A stretch of 64,000 bases of DNA from Pterobdella sp. o SKG-2022. Lineage: Eukaryota; Annelida; Clitellata; Hirudinida; Piscicolidae. Made by a program: the position numbers and the translations under genes. Position 1 is the stretch's first letter, and every line of letters starts with the position of its first letter. The notes beneath the pieces are model-generated. The model worked only from the letters and a program-made list of their open reading frames with translations, did no database searches and was not told where the DNA came from. Of the stretch, positions 1-11,143 are shown piece after piece. The stretch is taken from the NCBI GenBank assembly GCA_964035795.1, contig OZ038326.1, positions 4,342,889-4,406,888 of the forward strand, written 5' to 3'.

Positions 1-1065
1 CAGACTCAGGATCCTGTGTGTCGAAGTTTTGATGCTGCAGCTTGCTGTTAAGCTTCTCAATCAATGCCTGTTTGATGTGATCACTATTTAGCTTTTTCAC
101 ATCTAGACGTTTTGGAGTGTTTTTTTTCTGCGGTCGTCTTTGTGGCTGAATCCTGATGTTCAGCTTTAAAATCAACTGGCGATGATCTGTCCAACACTGC
201 CCCACACATGGATTTCGTGACTCTGACGTCTTTCTTGTCCTTTTTCCTGACGATGACGTAGTCCAGCATGTGCCAGTGTTTGGAACGAGGAAGCATCCAG
301 GTCGTCTTGTTACGGTTGGGTAAGCGAAATACTGTGTTTGTGATTAGGAGCTCATGAGTAGCACAAGATTCCAGTAGCAGTGCGCCATTGCTGTTGCATT
401 TTCCTACTCCATTTTTTCCCAAAACTCTTTTCCATGATGTGTAATCAGTGCCGACCCTAGCGTTGAAATCACCAAGAATGACGAGTTTGTCTGCTTTAGG
501 CACAGAAGAAATTGCTGCTTGCAGATCTTAGTAGAACTTTTCTTTAACACTATCAAGGCTAGTCATGGTGGGAGCGTAGACGCTGATCAGAGTGGCGTAC
601 CGCTTTTTGGGCAGTGGCAGTCGGACGGTCATCAGACGATCATTAATACCTCTGGGTGGCGAAACTAGCTTGTTGACCAGTTTGGATTTGATGGCGAATC
701 CAACTCCTGCCTCACGGCGTTCATCTTGTTAATGTCCAATCCAGAAAAAAGTGTAGCCAGCGTGCACTTCTGACAATTGACCTTCATCGGCAAGCCGTGT
801 CTTACTAAGGGCGGCGATTTGTACCCTGTACCTTGCCAACTCTCTTGCAATAAGTGCAGACCTTCTTTCAGGCTTGTCGTTCCTAGCACGATCTATCATG
901 GTGCGCACGTTCCATGCGCCTAAGGTGAGTGAAATCACTTTTGTTGTTCTTAAATGTATTTTACCTCTTTTAGTGGGATTCCGCCAGCCACGGCTAGCTG
1001 GCCAGGAAAGAGTGAAGCAGGGAATGTTTGGGACACCTTTTCTAGTCCCTTCCCCAGACTATGAA
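1..1065 (-). mobile_element. Decayed non-LTR retrotransposon (LINE), endonuclease part, truncated by window edge
   Basis: Read on the minus strand, the region encodes an exonuclease-endonuclease-phosphatase domain of the type often annotated as craniofacial-development-protein-2-like. The N-terminal motif LGAWNVRT lies near 915, followed by a TRLADEG block near 800, SVYAPT near 570, LGDFNARVG near 470 and a WTDHR block near 190. The frame is broken: the start (729-938) and the next block are in different frames, a TAA interrupts the frame near 526, and the TDHR motif is out of frame with the preceding GDFN segment, so it is not functional. No reverse transcriptase is visible because the element runs off the left edge. 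Similarity on the 5' side fades near 1065. Family knowledge: this domain nicks target DNA during retrotransposition. The LINE clade is not determined. Confidence 0.85.
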
Positions 1066-1363
1066 TTTTAACATTTCAGAAATTGTGAAAAAAATGAATT
1101 CAAGTAAAACTTTATATAAAATACTTTTACAACTTGTAGTTTTAATAACAAAAGAATATAGAGGAATCTAAATTTTAATGTGGGAAAAAAAATCCCAAAA
1201 ATACGAATTAATTAGGTTTTGGGAGAAAAAATATTCAATTGTGGAAAAATTTTTTTTTTAGTCAAATAATATCAGAATTATGGTTTAAAATATAATTAAT
1301 TATTTAAAAAAAAAATTATTCACTACTATTTATTGAAATGTAACTGAAAAAGTATTCACTAAC

Positions 1364-1395
1364 TTTCAAAACATGTTGGTCAACATGTTTTGAAA
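1364..1395. repeat. Perfect 15-bp inverted repeat with 2-bp spacer
   Basis: The arms at 1364-1378 and 1381-1395 are exact reverse complements (arm core CAAAACATGTTG), separated by GT. It could be the end of a small foldback element or a chance palindrome. No flanking duplication was recognised. Confidence 0.6.
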
Positions 1396-2464
1396 AAAAT
1401 CAATTAATCAATAATTCAATCAAAAAATAAAAATTTTAACCTAATTAAAAATTTTTGAAAAACTAATAATTGACTTTATTAATGAAAAAATTTAGAGTTT
1501 TTACTTTTTTAAAAAGTTAAATTCTCTCTGTTTCACTTCTTTTTATTTCAAGTGGACCCTTTGATCGCCCTTATCTGGCTTTCGATTGCGCAATGGATTG
1601 GTTCTACAGGGTGCTACTCTATGAGGGTAATTTTTTAAATGAAGAAAAAAATTGGCATAGTTTACCGGTTTGTGTAGAATAATTTTTTTTTTAATTTTCA
1701 ATTATTCAAATCTACAGAGGATATAAAGGCAAGGTATGCTTTTTCTTTTAGATACATTTTTTATGTACTTATTAGCGTGCTTCACAACATTAAACTCCAG
1801 AGTTTAACGCCTTTAACGAAGCAAGCACTACATGGGAAGGATGAACAGATACAAGATTCAACGTTTTGACCATTGAAAACAACACTGTATTACTCAACTG
1901 AAACAGATAAATGTTAACTCAGCTTTTTGCTGTAGTGCTCAACTGAAAAAAGGCTTCAATAGTTGAAACAAAAACCTTGATCAAACTGCTAGAATAAATT
2001 AATCCCTTAGTCTAGTTTCTTGAATAAAAACAAAAGTTTCAACTGACCTTCAAATCACGTCATATATTGATTGCATCGATTGAATAAAAGTGAAAATAAA
2101 CGTCAACATAAAAGTGGAAGCATAATATAATTCAAGGTAGGAAAATAATCAAAAATTGTATACTTGAGGCCTAATATAAATGCAATTTTTCATAACAAGA
2201 CAACTGAGAATTATATGAAATTATTGATAATTAATTGAATGGTGAATATACAAAACAAGAGTCTTTTTTTTGAAATCGATAAAAAAATAATATTTTTTGT
2301 AGAAGTATTTAAAATTAAACGAAAAATTTTGTTATTTAGAAAGTGAAACTTGCAACCAAATATGAATTCACTTTCACTTCTAATGGTACTTTTATAAATA
2401 TCATAAAGGCTTTCATCGTCATAAAAGAACTTCAAAACTACACTTAGTTGAATATAATTCGATA

Positions 2465-2528
2465 AGGATCAAGCACTTTTATTAACGGAATAATAAAACG
2501 AAGCTTTTCGTAAGTCGAACTCAAAATA
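2465..2528 (-). repeat. Dispersed ~60-bp repeat, copy A (CGAAAAGCTTCG core)
   Basis: This shares roughly 80% identity by eye with 34654-34719, including the core ACGAAAAGCTTCGT and the flanking TTATTATTC and TTGATCC blocks on the minus strand. The GAAAAGCTTCG core is also present in the hammerhead-like repeats at 27834-27880 and 49064-49117, so the copies may belong to one element family. Confidence 0.6.
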
Positions 2529-2633
2529 TCAAACATACAAACTGAAATTTGAATATAATTTAAAGTCAATTATTTTAACTAAAAAATTTTTCATTTTAAA
2601 AATATAGAAAAAAGTAAAGTCAATACTTTTAAT

Positions 2634-2681
2634 AAAATATATATATATAAATAAATAAATAAATATATATATATATATATG
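2634..2681. repeat. TA / TAAA microsatellite
   Basis: Alternating TA dinucleotides surround four TAAA units just upstream of the selenoprotein W gene. It is simple sequence. Confidence 0.85.
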
Positions 2682-2803
2682 AAAAGAGAAAAGCGATAGT
2701 ATGCTTTATTTAAGAGATCAGAAAGTTACATAACCAAGCTTTCTTCATAGTATTACCGTTGGTATTCAACTTTTCGGTTTGCAATTCTGTAATTTTCAGT
2801 AAA

Positions 2804-3358
2804 ATGGGAAAGATAAAGATTCACGTAACATATTGGTTTGTAGAATATACTTTTTATTCATGCGTTTAATTATTTTTCAAATTTCACAGTGGCGCCTGAG
2901 GTTACAGACCCAAAGTATGTAATATCTATTATTTTAAATTTTTCTAATAAAACATTTTTCATCAAATATTGAATTAATTCATAGTCTATATAACCTAAAA
3001 AATCAATGAATGTGTTTGATCAGTACGAAAAGCTCAAAAACCAGCTTTCAAATGTATTTGGGGATCAACTCGAATTTGTAAGATTTTTATAAGAACAAAA
3101 ATTTTTTAATGGCTTATTGAAGAATTTTTCCTTAGACTTATTATGCCACACCGAATTCTACCGGTTATTTAGAAGTACAAATAGTTGATGGCCCTCTGCT
3201 TCATTCTAAAAAGGTTTTGCTGCTTATGAATAAATAAATAAACTTTTGAATAAAAATACATTTCATAATTTTATCAGAATGGAGATGGTTATGTTGATAC
3301 CCAACAAAAACTAGAAAAAATAATTGAGGGTATCAAAAATTACCAAGAGCAACACTAA
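2804..3358 (+). CDS. SELENOW: Selenoprotein W (selenocysteine-containing Rdx-family redox protein)
   Basis: Five coding exons can be joined in frame: 2804-2835, 2890-2914, 3024-3077, 3136-3213 and 3278-3358. All introns are GT-AG. The product is 89 residues, against 87 in human SELENOW. It starts MGKIKIHVTY, followed by C-G-A-U-G-Y-R-P-K, so the redox motif CxxU is intact at residues 11-14. The selenocysteine codon is the in-frame TGA at 2897-2899, inside a 25-nt exon. The C-terminal half carries the family blocks TGYLEV, LLHSKK and GDGYVDT, and the protein ends at TAA 3356. Family knowledge: SelW is a small cytosolic thioredoxin-fold protein linked to glutathione and 14-3-3. A SECIS candidate lies in the 3'UTR, about 100 nt after the stop and past a short UTR intron. 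Ordinary gene finders would break this gene at the TGA. Confidence 0.93.
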
Positions 3359-3366
3359 AAAAATTG

Positions 3367-3423
3367 GTGAGTTTAACTTGAAATATTTTATTATATCTTT
3401 TATGATTTCATAATTGATTGCAG
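3367..3423 (+). other. SELENOW: 3'UTR intron of selenoprotein W
   Basis: The donor GTGAGT starts 8 bases after the stop codon and the acceptor TTGCAG ends at 3423. Splicing would bring the SECIS to about 105 nt from the stop. This is inferred from splice-site quality only. Confidence 0.6.
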
Positions 3424-3442
3424 AGTTATTTGTGAAAAGGTT

Positions 3443-3508
3443 GGAAAACTTTTCTATGACAATGCATTCCTAAAGACTCGGAATGGATTAGATTCTCACA
3501 AGCTTTCC
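3443..3508 (+). promoter_or_regulatory. SELENOW: SECIS element of selenoprotein W mRNA
   Basis: The layout matches a eukaryotic SECIS. A lower stem pairs 3443-3451 with 3500-3508 with one mismatch. The quartet strand ATGA is at 3456-3459. An upper helix pairs 3460-3470 with 3480-3490 (10 of 11 positions counting one G-G mismatch, with a weak C-A end). A 9-nt apical loop at 3471-3479 contains the conserved AA, and the partner GA lies at 3491-3492. Known role: it binds SECISBP2 and recruits EFSec and Sec-tRNA so that the UGA at 2897 is read as selenocysteine. Confidence 0.85.
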
Positions 3509-4816
3509 TTCAAATTCTCTCATGATTCAATTTTTTTGGACACAGTTTTAATACTCATACTTTACATATGTATGCTAAATAATGGTCAGAAATTGATTAA
3601 AATATCACAGCTTTTTACCAGTTAAGTTCACATTGTAATTGGAGATGGAAAGCTATGACATTCTAATGAATTTCAAAGTATTGTTTTGTGATGCTTTATT
3701 CATTTATTATTCTTCGAAAATCATAAAGATATAAAAATCAGAATCTTTTCATACCCAAATGCTATTTTCAACTTAAATTATAAAAATTTTATTATCTTTG
3801 CTTTGCTTGGATATGTCCATACACTTTAGTTTCAATTGAGTTCTTGGTATCTTACCTATGACTTTTGGAAAACTTTCTATCAAGTTATAACTGATAGTAT
3901 GAAAACTATATACAGCTTTCCAAAAAATGTTACCAGGTTATAAAAAGCAGAGCAGATAAATATTCAAGTAGAAATTGAGAATCTAACATTAAAATAGCTT
4001 TTATAAATAGGGTTCTATCAAAATCTTAAAATTTTTGATGAGTAGATAAGGTTATAAGAAAAAAGACCAGCTATAGAGTTCACAGGCAAGAGAATTGATG
4101 GTAGAGAATACATTACAGTAATTAATGGAATATATAATATGAAAAAGATTTTGTTGGGTATGAGAAAATGAGAAAACCAATATTAGTCCCAAATTTTACA
4201 CCAGTGCCACTAGTAGTATGTAAATAAAATGGATGTTAAAAAGTACTCATTGATATTGGAAAAAAATAACTAAAAATTTGATTTAATAAAACAAATATTC
4301 ATTGATGTCAGTATGAGAAAGCTAATAGTATTTACATGATCAAAACTTCATAGTTTAAAAAAACTGGTAATTCAGTCATCAGTTTGAAAAAAAAATTGAT
4401 ATGATTGAACAAAAATTATGTTGTATCTCTTCATTCAAGATATTATTGTTGGATTAATATTATAGTTTGATATTTTTAATGCTACGAATTAAAATAAAAT
4501 GGGATAAATGTATTAATTTGGAAGCAAAAGATGCTCTAAAGAATAAGTTAAAAAAGTTGACTTATTAAACGATTCGAAAACCTCAATTCAAAAATAAATT
4601 TAAAATTGTCACTTTTTTAAAGGCTTTTCTGAAACTTGATTTAAAATAGTCCCTAAACCGAAAATCAAACAAAATGAAAAACCAGTTGAGATTTTATTTT
4701 GAAACTAGCTTTTGAAACATTCTGTTTAAAGAATTGAAAAACTGTTCAGTCACAATAAACTTAAAAACAGTAAATCGTTTGCAAAATAGCTAGTTTCATA
4801 TCGGACCTAAGCACGT
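3509..4816. other. Intergenic, no gene seen
   Basis: A+T-rich sequence between selenoprotein W and eL39. It probably includes the rest of the selenoprotein W 3'UTR just after 3509. No open frame with family similarity, no repeat unit and no RNA gene was recognised. Confidence 0.6.
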
Positions 4817-4972
4817 TTACAACTTTAACTTAGTTCTTTTCCAATGTCTTCTCTTTGAGTTGAAGCGGTTCCCACCACCAGTCTTTAATCGATTCCATTG
4901 AGGAACTGGTCTGTTTTGCTTTTGCTTTTTCGCCAACTTCATTTTAATCCTAAACGTTTTGTGAGAGGCCAT
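4817..4972 (-). CDS. RPL39: 60S ribosomal protein eL39, intronless copy
   Basis: An uninterrupted 51-codon frame gives [10 protein letters not shown], then [14 protein letters not shown], and ends [11 protein letters not shown] plus TAA. This is the exact length and layout of eukaryotic eL39 (human 51 residues). Family knowledge: eL39 lines the polypeptide exit tunnel of the large ribosomal subunit. Two places depart from the usual conserved sequence: M at residue 11, where R is usual, and GGGNRF near residues 32-37, where something like NKIRYN is usual. There is no intron in the coding part, which is unlike the split genes around it. It could therefore be a retrocopy that kept its frame. I see no clear poly(A) tract after the stop, so a functional gene is equally possible. 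Confidence 0.88.
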   Translation of the reverse strand: MASHKTFRIKMKLAKKQKQNRPVPQWNRLKTGGGNRFNSKRRHWKRTKLKL

Positions 4973-6451
4973 ATTGCCCGAGTAAACAAGGAAAAAGGAA
5001 AGAGTGCAAAGAAAGTTTAGCAGTATATTATAGAAACATACATAAAAAGTTTTTCGTTAAATATATTATCAAATAAAAAACATAAGTATTGAATTTATCG
5101 TTTTTAGTATAAGTATTTTCCTATTTAAAATTCAAAATTAAACTTTGTGACTAAAGCAATACACATTAGTATGATGATGCATAGAAGTGTATAAGCTAGT
5201 GTTTATGAACAAATATGAAATTATCTGTTTTTGCTCCTATTAAATTCTTTTATGCATATAAATATGCAAGCATAAATATGACTCTGAAGTTAATTTTTCC
5301 CAATTATTTATTTTTTTGAACACCAAACTTTAAAGCTATATTTCATGGTTGTAAAAACCTTAGCTTATAAAAAAATCTTATTTTTTCCGATTTCTACTCT
5401 TATAACAACTTTTTTGAATTAAATAATCTTTAAAATTTACCTAAATGGGCTAAAATTTGGTGTAAAGTTTTTGCTAAACGCTATTTTAGATAAGAAGAGA
5501 AATTTGAACCTAAAAAGATAGGCAAAGTTGAATAAAGAAATATTGACTTTAAGATACATAGATTGCTTTTATGAAAGAATTGAATTAAGACAGAGGTTTA
5601 GTCTTTCAAGAGTAGAAGAAAGAAAATAAAGAGGAAAAGAAGATAACGAGGCAAAGAAGAAGCAGATTTCAGGAAAAAAATGAAAAAAAAGTGGAATGTT
5701 TAGAGTCAAGAAGAGAGCGATAGGTTCATTAAAATTTACCTACGGGTGTGCGAGAAGGGCTTGACTAGGAAGATGCTCTTTCTATGGCATAACAATTGTT
5801 GAATTCAAAAACACCTGATTTGCTCCATAAAATTTATAGTATTAACATGCAAAAAGCGATTTGACCTATTTAATATTAACTTCATTCATGATTAAAGGGT
5901 AGACTTAACGCTCTGATTTATGAAATTTTATTTATGAAAAAGTCTTCATTTTCAAATAAAAATCTGCAAACAAATATTTTTGGATGAAAAAGTAGATAAC
6001 AATCTGTAATAAAAAAAATCGATCAAAACTGACTTTCAAGAAAGGAAAGAATATAATACACAAATAAATTTGAGTAAATAAAATCTTCAGATTGTCATGT
6101 AAAGTTTCTTCTATCTTGAGTTTTTCAAAAAACATAGAAGTTTGGATGTTTAAAAATACTCTAATTGGAAACAAAATAACTATAGCCTTGTCGTTAAACG
6201 TTTGGCTCGAAGAATTAAAATGTCATCATAAGGCTATAGTAGTTAAAAAGTTGTCAATTACAAATATCATGTCATAAAAAATTTTCGCTTTTTTCATCTC
6301 AAATAAACTCAAAATTCTGAAATTTATAAATTTTTCGAAAAATATATTACGAAAAAATGTTATCAGATACTTTAGTTTGTATTGACATCTTAAAACATAC
6401 ATAAATGTATTTTGAAAGAACAAAGTTTATGATAGAACCAAAAAATTAGTT
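4973..6451. other. Intergenic, no gene seen
   Basis: A+T-rich spacer between eL39 and the first glutamine-synthetase-like gene. Short open frames here are low-complexity and lack family motifs. The first 50-100 bases are probably the eL39 5' region. Confidence 0.6.
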
Positions 6452-8161
6452 TCAGATGAATTCAAGATACAATTCGTATTCTTTTTTCCACAATTCTTCT
6501 ACGTTCAACATTTTGAGTTTATCAACTTCGGTCTTACGTTTCAATTGGATAAACCAACTCACTAGTTCTTTACCTAAACTTTCTTTTAGAACCTCGTCTT
6601 TTTCTAATTCGTTGAGAGCTTCTTCTAACGTATATGGAAAAATATTTTCATCGTTTGGATTAGGAAGATTATTTAAAAATGTTGACGCGTCAATTTTTTC
6701 TTCAAATTTATCAGGAAGTGGAAGTTTGTGGATGACACCATCAAGTCCGGCTGCGATAGTTGCAGCAGTAGCTAAATAAGGGTTGCAAGCTGACGATGGT
6801 ACTCGATTTTCAATATAAGTTGACATTTCATCATCAGATTTGACTCTGAAAGATACCAATCGATTATCGAAGGACCAATTAATTTTGTGAGGCGTTAAAA
6901 AGTTGTGCATTCTTTTGTAACAATTGAAAGTAGGACAACAAAAAGCCAACAGTGCTTTAGCATGCTTCATCAGTCCAGCGATGAAGTGCTTCATCAAACT
7001 GGACATATTATCCGCATCATCAGCATCGTAAAAAGCGTTTATACGTTTTCCATTAGAATCGGAACGCCACAGTGAAAAGTTCAAATGGAAACCACTCGAA
7101 GAAAGATCTCGAAGTTGCGGCATAAAAGTAGCTAAATATCCCATTGAATTGCTTATTTCCTTGATGGCTTGTTTGATGGCGGTGGCGTTATCTGCGCCTT
7201 TGACTCCAAATTCTGGTTCCATCACCAGTTCAAATTGCCCTTCTCCATGTTCTACTCTCAATGCTGATAAATCTAGACCAGCTTTTTTGCAGTACGTTTC
7301 GACGGTATACAAATAATCTTCGAACTTCCAATGAACTATGCTTGCTTGACAATCCTTGCCATCAAACACTGGTTTTAAACTGTCTTGAAACAATAGAATA
7401 TACTCAATTTCAAAGGCAGACATCAATTCTAAATTCATTTTTTCCAATTTATCCAGTTGTCTTCTTAGAGCGAATCTCGGACAAGCCTCCATCATTTGGT
7501 TTCCGAGTTTCAATGGCCATTTAACTTCACAGTATATTTCTCCAACAAGCCATTTCTCTAAAATTGTTATAAGCGTTGTATAATTTCAAAAAATCAAATT
7601 TTCTATAAACAGACCATTATTCTGCTCATTTCTATTCTTCCTCGTTTTGAGTTCCGTCCACGGGCATGTATGCAACGTGCCTTTGCAGGGTATAAAATTG
7701 ACATTGCCAACAAACACTTTTTCAAAGCCAATTGGTATCACGAAGTCACATCTCGGGGCTACTAGGAATACCACTGTATAGAAAATTTAGTTTTCAAGTA
7801 TCTTTTTCACTAAAGTTTCATTCGACCAATATATATGTTTTAAACTATATATTGAGATTGTTAGTTTTCAAAGTCTTCACACTACAAAAGCTCGCACTTT
7901 ATAATAAAAACTATCAGTGTTCATGAAGTTTTTTCCTTTTACTCTAGTTCAAGAAAATCATTATCTTTAAATAATATTTGAACATTTTTCACCTGGACAT
8001 CCTTTAAACTCTTTAAAACATCTTTCCAAGTATCTGCGTGGAACGACATTAGTCCTCAAGACTCCATTTAAATCTGACGCTGTTAGTCTGACATAATCGA
8101 ATTGTCGACCAAGTTTCTCCTCCAGATCGTACAGCTCTTCAACTTCAATATGATCATCCAT
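6452..8161 (-). CDS. Class I glutamine-synthetase-type protein (lengsin/PuuA-like), copy 1
   Basis: Three exons in transcript order: 7993-8161, 7615-7773 and 6452-7557, giving 477 residues. Splice phases agree (intron 1 donor GTGAAA, intron 2 donor GTCTGT). Residues 1-110 form the N-terminal beta-grasp part, with FDYVRLTASDLNGVLRTNVV near 21. Exon 3 carries the catalytic barrel: E-x-E at 159/161, VEHGEGQFEL at 211-220 supplying further metal/substrate glutamates, SSGFHLNFSLW with the conserved His near 267, an Arg-containing ENRVPSSACNPY segment, and NPYLATAA. Class I members make glutamine or gamma-glutamyl amides from glutamate, ATP and an amine; vertebrate lengsin has lost enzyme activity. 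The key residues here look kept, so it may be catalytic, but the substrate is unknown. It is one of four tandem copies on this strand. Confidence 0.92.
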
Positions 8162-11143
8162 TCTTAAGAGTTTCCAACTTGAAATAATAAGTTTACCATT
8201 AAATTATATTTTATAATCAAACCTTCTTTTATGTTAATAGCGTGATGCAAAATGGATTTTAAACACTATTTTAAACTGACACATGTTTTAACCTTGCAAA
8301 TTGAATGAGACTAACGATTGAGTACTTGTTCAATACAACCACAGACCAAAGTATATATATAGCATAAGATGAGTTTTACTGGGTAGCATAATAGTGCTAA
8401 AAAGTTTTGGGCGATGTATATATTGTTTGTGTTCTTTAGAAAAAAATGATTGTTTTTGATATAATAATAATAATCTACAAAGTATTTTATAGTGATGTTT
8501 AACCCAGGGAGTTTCAAGATCACTTGATTTTTATGAAAAATAGTCTAATATAATAATAGAATAGAGAAAGATAATCAAATGGGACGAGTTTATTTTTATA
8601 TAAAAAACTTGTGTTTACTATTTCCATAAATCAATAAAAACATTTTATACAGTAGTATTTTTAAAAATTTTATATAAATAATTTTTCATAAAGCATATGA
8701 GGATGACATTTATTGTTTAAAAAACCAACATTTTAAGCGTCCAAACTTAAATAATGATTTATGTTGATGATTAACCAAATGGTAATTCATTATTTGGAAA
8801 AAATGTTATACCTGGATATATCTGGAAAATGCTTTGTTATAGAGTTTATAAAATCAAGAAATATTTTAATTAAGAGATACATAAGGTGACTCTGAAGAAG
8901 TTTTATATATTTATTTAGATAAAAAACAACATAGTTTGTATCAGTTTCAAATATAAAATCAACAATTATTGAAATAACCTAATAAACTTATTATAAAAAG
9001 CAGATAATGGGGGAAGTTTAAAAAACCATGCATACAATTATATATATAAAGGTACAATTGTTTAAGCTGTCAACATAATGAAGTAAATAGAAAAAAATGA
9101 ATAAGTTTACGAAAAATTCGTAAGATGTTTGAAAAGTTAAAATACATACACCGCCTAAGTGAAACAAACGTAAAAATTTTAGGAAATACTTGTAAAAAAG
9201 TTTTAACGTATGTATTTAACGTATATTAAACATTTCTAAAAGGTGAAAATTACAATTTTTAACTAAACATAAAACAATTGAAATTTGTTCAATTTTCACT
9301 CATCTTTTCCCAATTTTTCATGCTTGTATACATAGACATTCTCGATAATGAGTTTGACTTAAATAAAGACAAGAAACATTCAAGAAACTTTGATATCAGT
9401 GTTTTTCATGCTTAATAGTTCTTCTAAGCTTGAAGAATCATAATGTTTAATGTTAAAAAATTCTCTTCCTTGAAAGCCTAGATGTGTAACTCATATTGAA
9501 ATATACATATGATAACGAATGCATAGTACTTTACATATCTATATTAAACACAGTGATCATATTTGGCTCAATTTCAAAGGTAATTAAATTATTGAAATAT
9601 AGATTCTTGATTTTCACAATCTTCAAAATGATGCAATTTCCAGGAACATTTTAAATTTAAAACAACCGCATCATAAAACTTGCTTATTTACAAGATGATA
9701 AAAATCAAAAAACGCATAAAATTATAAAAATACAGAAAATGTTTAAAGAAAAAAAATTTTCTTAGTTTCAGTGATGCTATAGTTAAAATAATAAAGAGTA
9801 TTATGAGCTTGTAAACAGCTTTCGTTCAATTTCCTTTTCATATCATATTGAAAAAACATCCGAAAACTAATTTTTTTTTTGAAGATTTCAATAGTGTTTA
9901 TGTTATTTAATTTTTAGTTGTTTTGATTAAATGAACCTTCACTTTTTAAAATTTATGCATGTAATTCTTTATATAGTCTTTATCTATCGAACATCAATTT
10001 TGAGAAGTATCATAAATTTATGCTTCAAAATGGATGTTCTATAGATAATTACTATATAAAACATACATGAGAGGTATCTGAAAAGTTATATAGTTCTTGT
10101 ATATAAAATTAATATTGAACGAATAAACTTGATAATTCTCAAGTGTTTTTTAAATTTAGACAGCATATCAACTATGATTAGTCGGTTTTCTCCTCAAAGA
10201 CTGAAATATAACTGCAACTAACTTTAATATATTTGATTTTTTTATGACTTTATTTATGGATAAAAACAATTTAACACAAAAAAAAACTAATTATATGAAA
10301 AAATTTTTGAGAACAGTATTCAAGAATTGTTACACAGAGCAATTAACTAAATAAATTAATTTAATAAATCGTTACATAACTTCCCTATTTTTCTCTTTCT
10401 TTTGTTATAACTATTCAAGTAAACCAAATTAACTTACTTATGCATGTTCTACTTTAAATTGATTGCATAAAACTATATTTTTTGTATAATTTCGAATCTA
10501 AAAATTGATCTAGTTATTACATATAACATAAATAAAAATATTCGTATATGACAATCATAAATTTATTTTTTCATTAAATTATCGAGTTTTTCTTAAGAGC
10601 TATAGGTTTTATTTAAATATTTAATTCAATAAATGAAATATTTTGTATCAATAATTTTTATAAAAGCACTTTCACCTCTTTATTCAATTAAAAATATAAA
10701 CGCATTTAAGTGAAAAATAGAGAAAAAACTAAATAAAACTATCAAAAAAATATTCAGTGAAAACTGAAATTTATTAGCAAAAGCTATATCAAAAGCTTTA
10801 AAGAAGAAAAATATGGACGTTCGATAGATCAATTATCAATCAATTACGAGCATTTCAAAACAAATATTCAACAAAGCAAATTAATTATGGAAACATTGAA
10901 ATCTCGATTAGCTTCAAAATTTTTTATTAAAAAACTACTTAAAACTAACTTAAATTATCGAGTATATGTAAGTTAATCTCTAGTGAATTTCATTAACATT
11001 TCTAAAAATTCATTATTATTATTTTTTTTTATTATATTCTTTTATGTCTATTTATAACATAAAGGAAAATCTATAAATTGAAAAATCATCAAAAAAATAG
11101 ATTTTCAAGGGTAAACTAGCAAATAAAATATAATATTGTTTAT
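8162..11143. other. Intergenic spacer between GS-like copy 1 and SLC17 gene
   Basis: No coding region recognised. On the minus strand a TATA-like run (8352-8361) lies about 190 bases upstream of the copy 1 start codon and may be its promoter. An imperfect long inverted repeat lies at 9957-10072. The rest is A+T-rich. Confidence 0.55.
9957..10072. repeat. Imperfect long inverted repeat (foldback)
   Basis: The left arm (about 9957-10008) and right arm (about 10020-10072) are imperfect reverse complements over about 50 bases. Matching blocks include TTATATAGT, TATCTAT, GAACATC and ATTTTGA, around a loop of about 10 bases. It is most likely a small foldback element relic. Confidence 0.55.

Larger units (their letters stand above)
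1066..2803. other. Intergenic, A+T-rich; upstream of selenoprotein W
   Basis: No gene is assigned here. Two exon-like islands with good splice borders occur at 1553-1626 and 1718-1733 (plus strand). They can be read together as a short hydrophobic C-terminus ending in TAA, or in a second open frame, but neither matches a family I recognise. A perfect palindrome lies at 1364-1395, a dispersed repeat copy at 2465-2528 and a TA/TAAA microsatellite near 2634-2681. Confidence 0.5.

Noticed and set aside
1553..1733. Two exon-like islands (1553-1626, 1718-1733) with good splice borders
   Set aside because: They splice to a short hydrophobic C-terminus ending in TAA or to another open frame, but I recognise neither, so no gene was called.
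6456..7524. Plus-strand open frames opposite the GS-like exons (also at 17090-18158, 24716-24985, 29701-30069)
   Set aside because: They are antisense shadows of the conserved minus-strand exons and recur only because those exons are duplicated.
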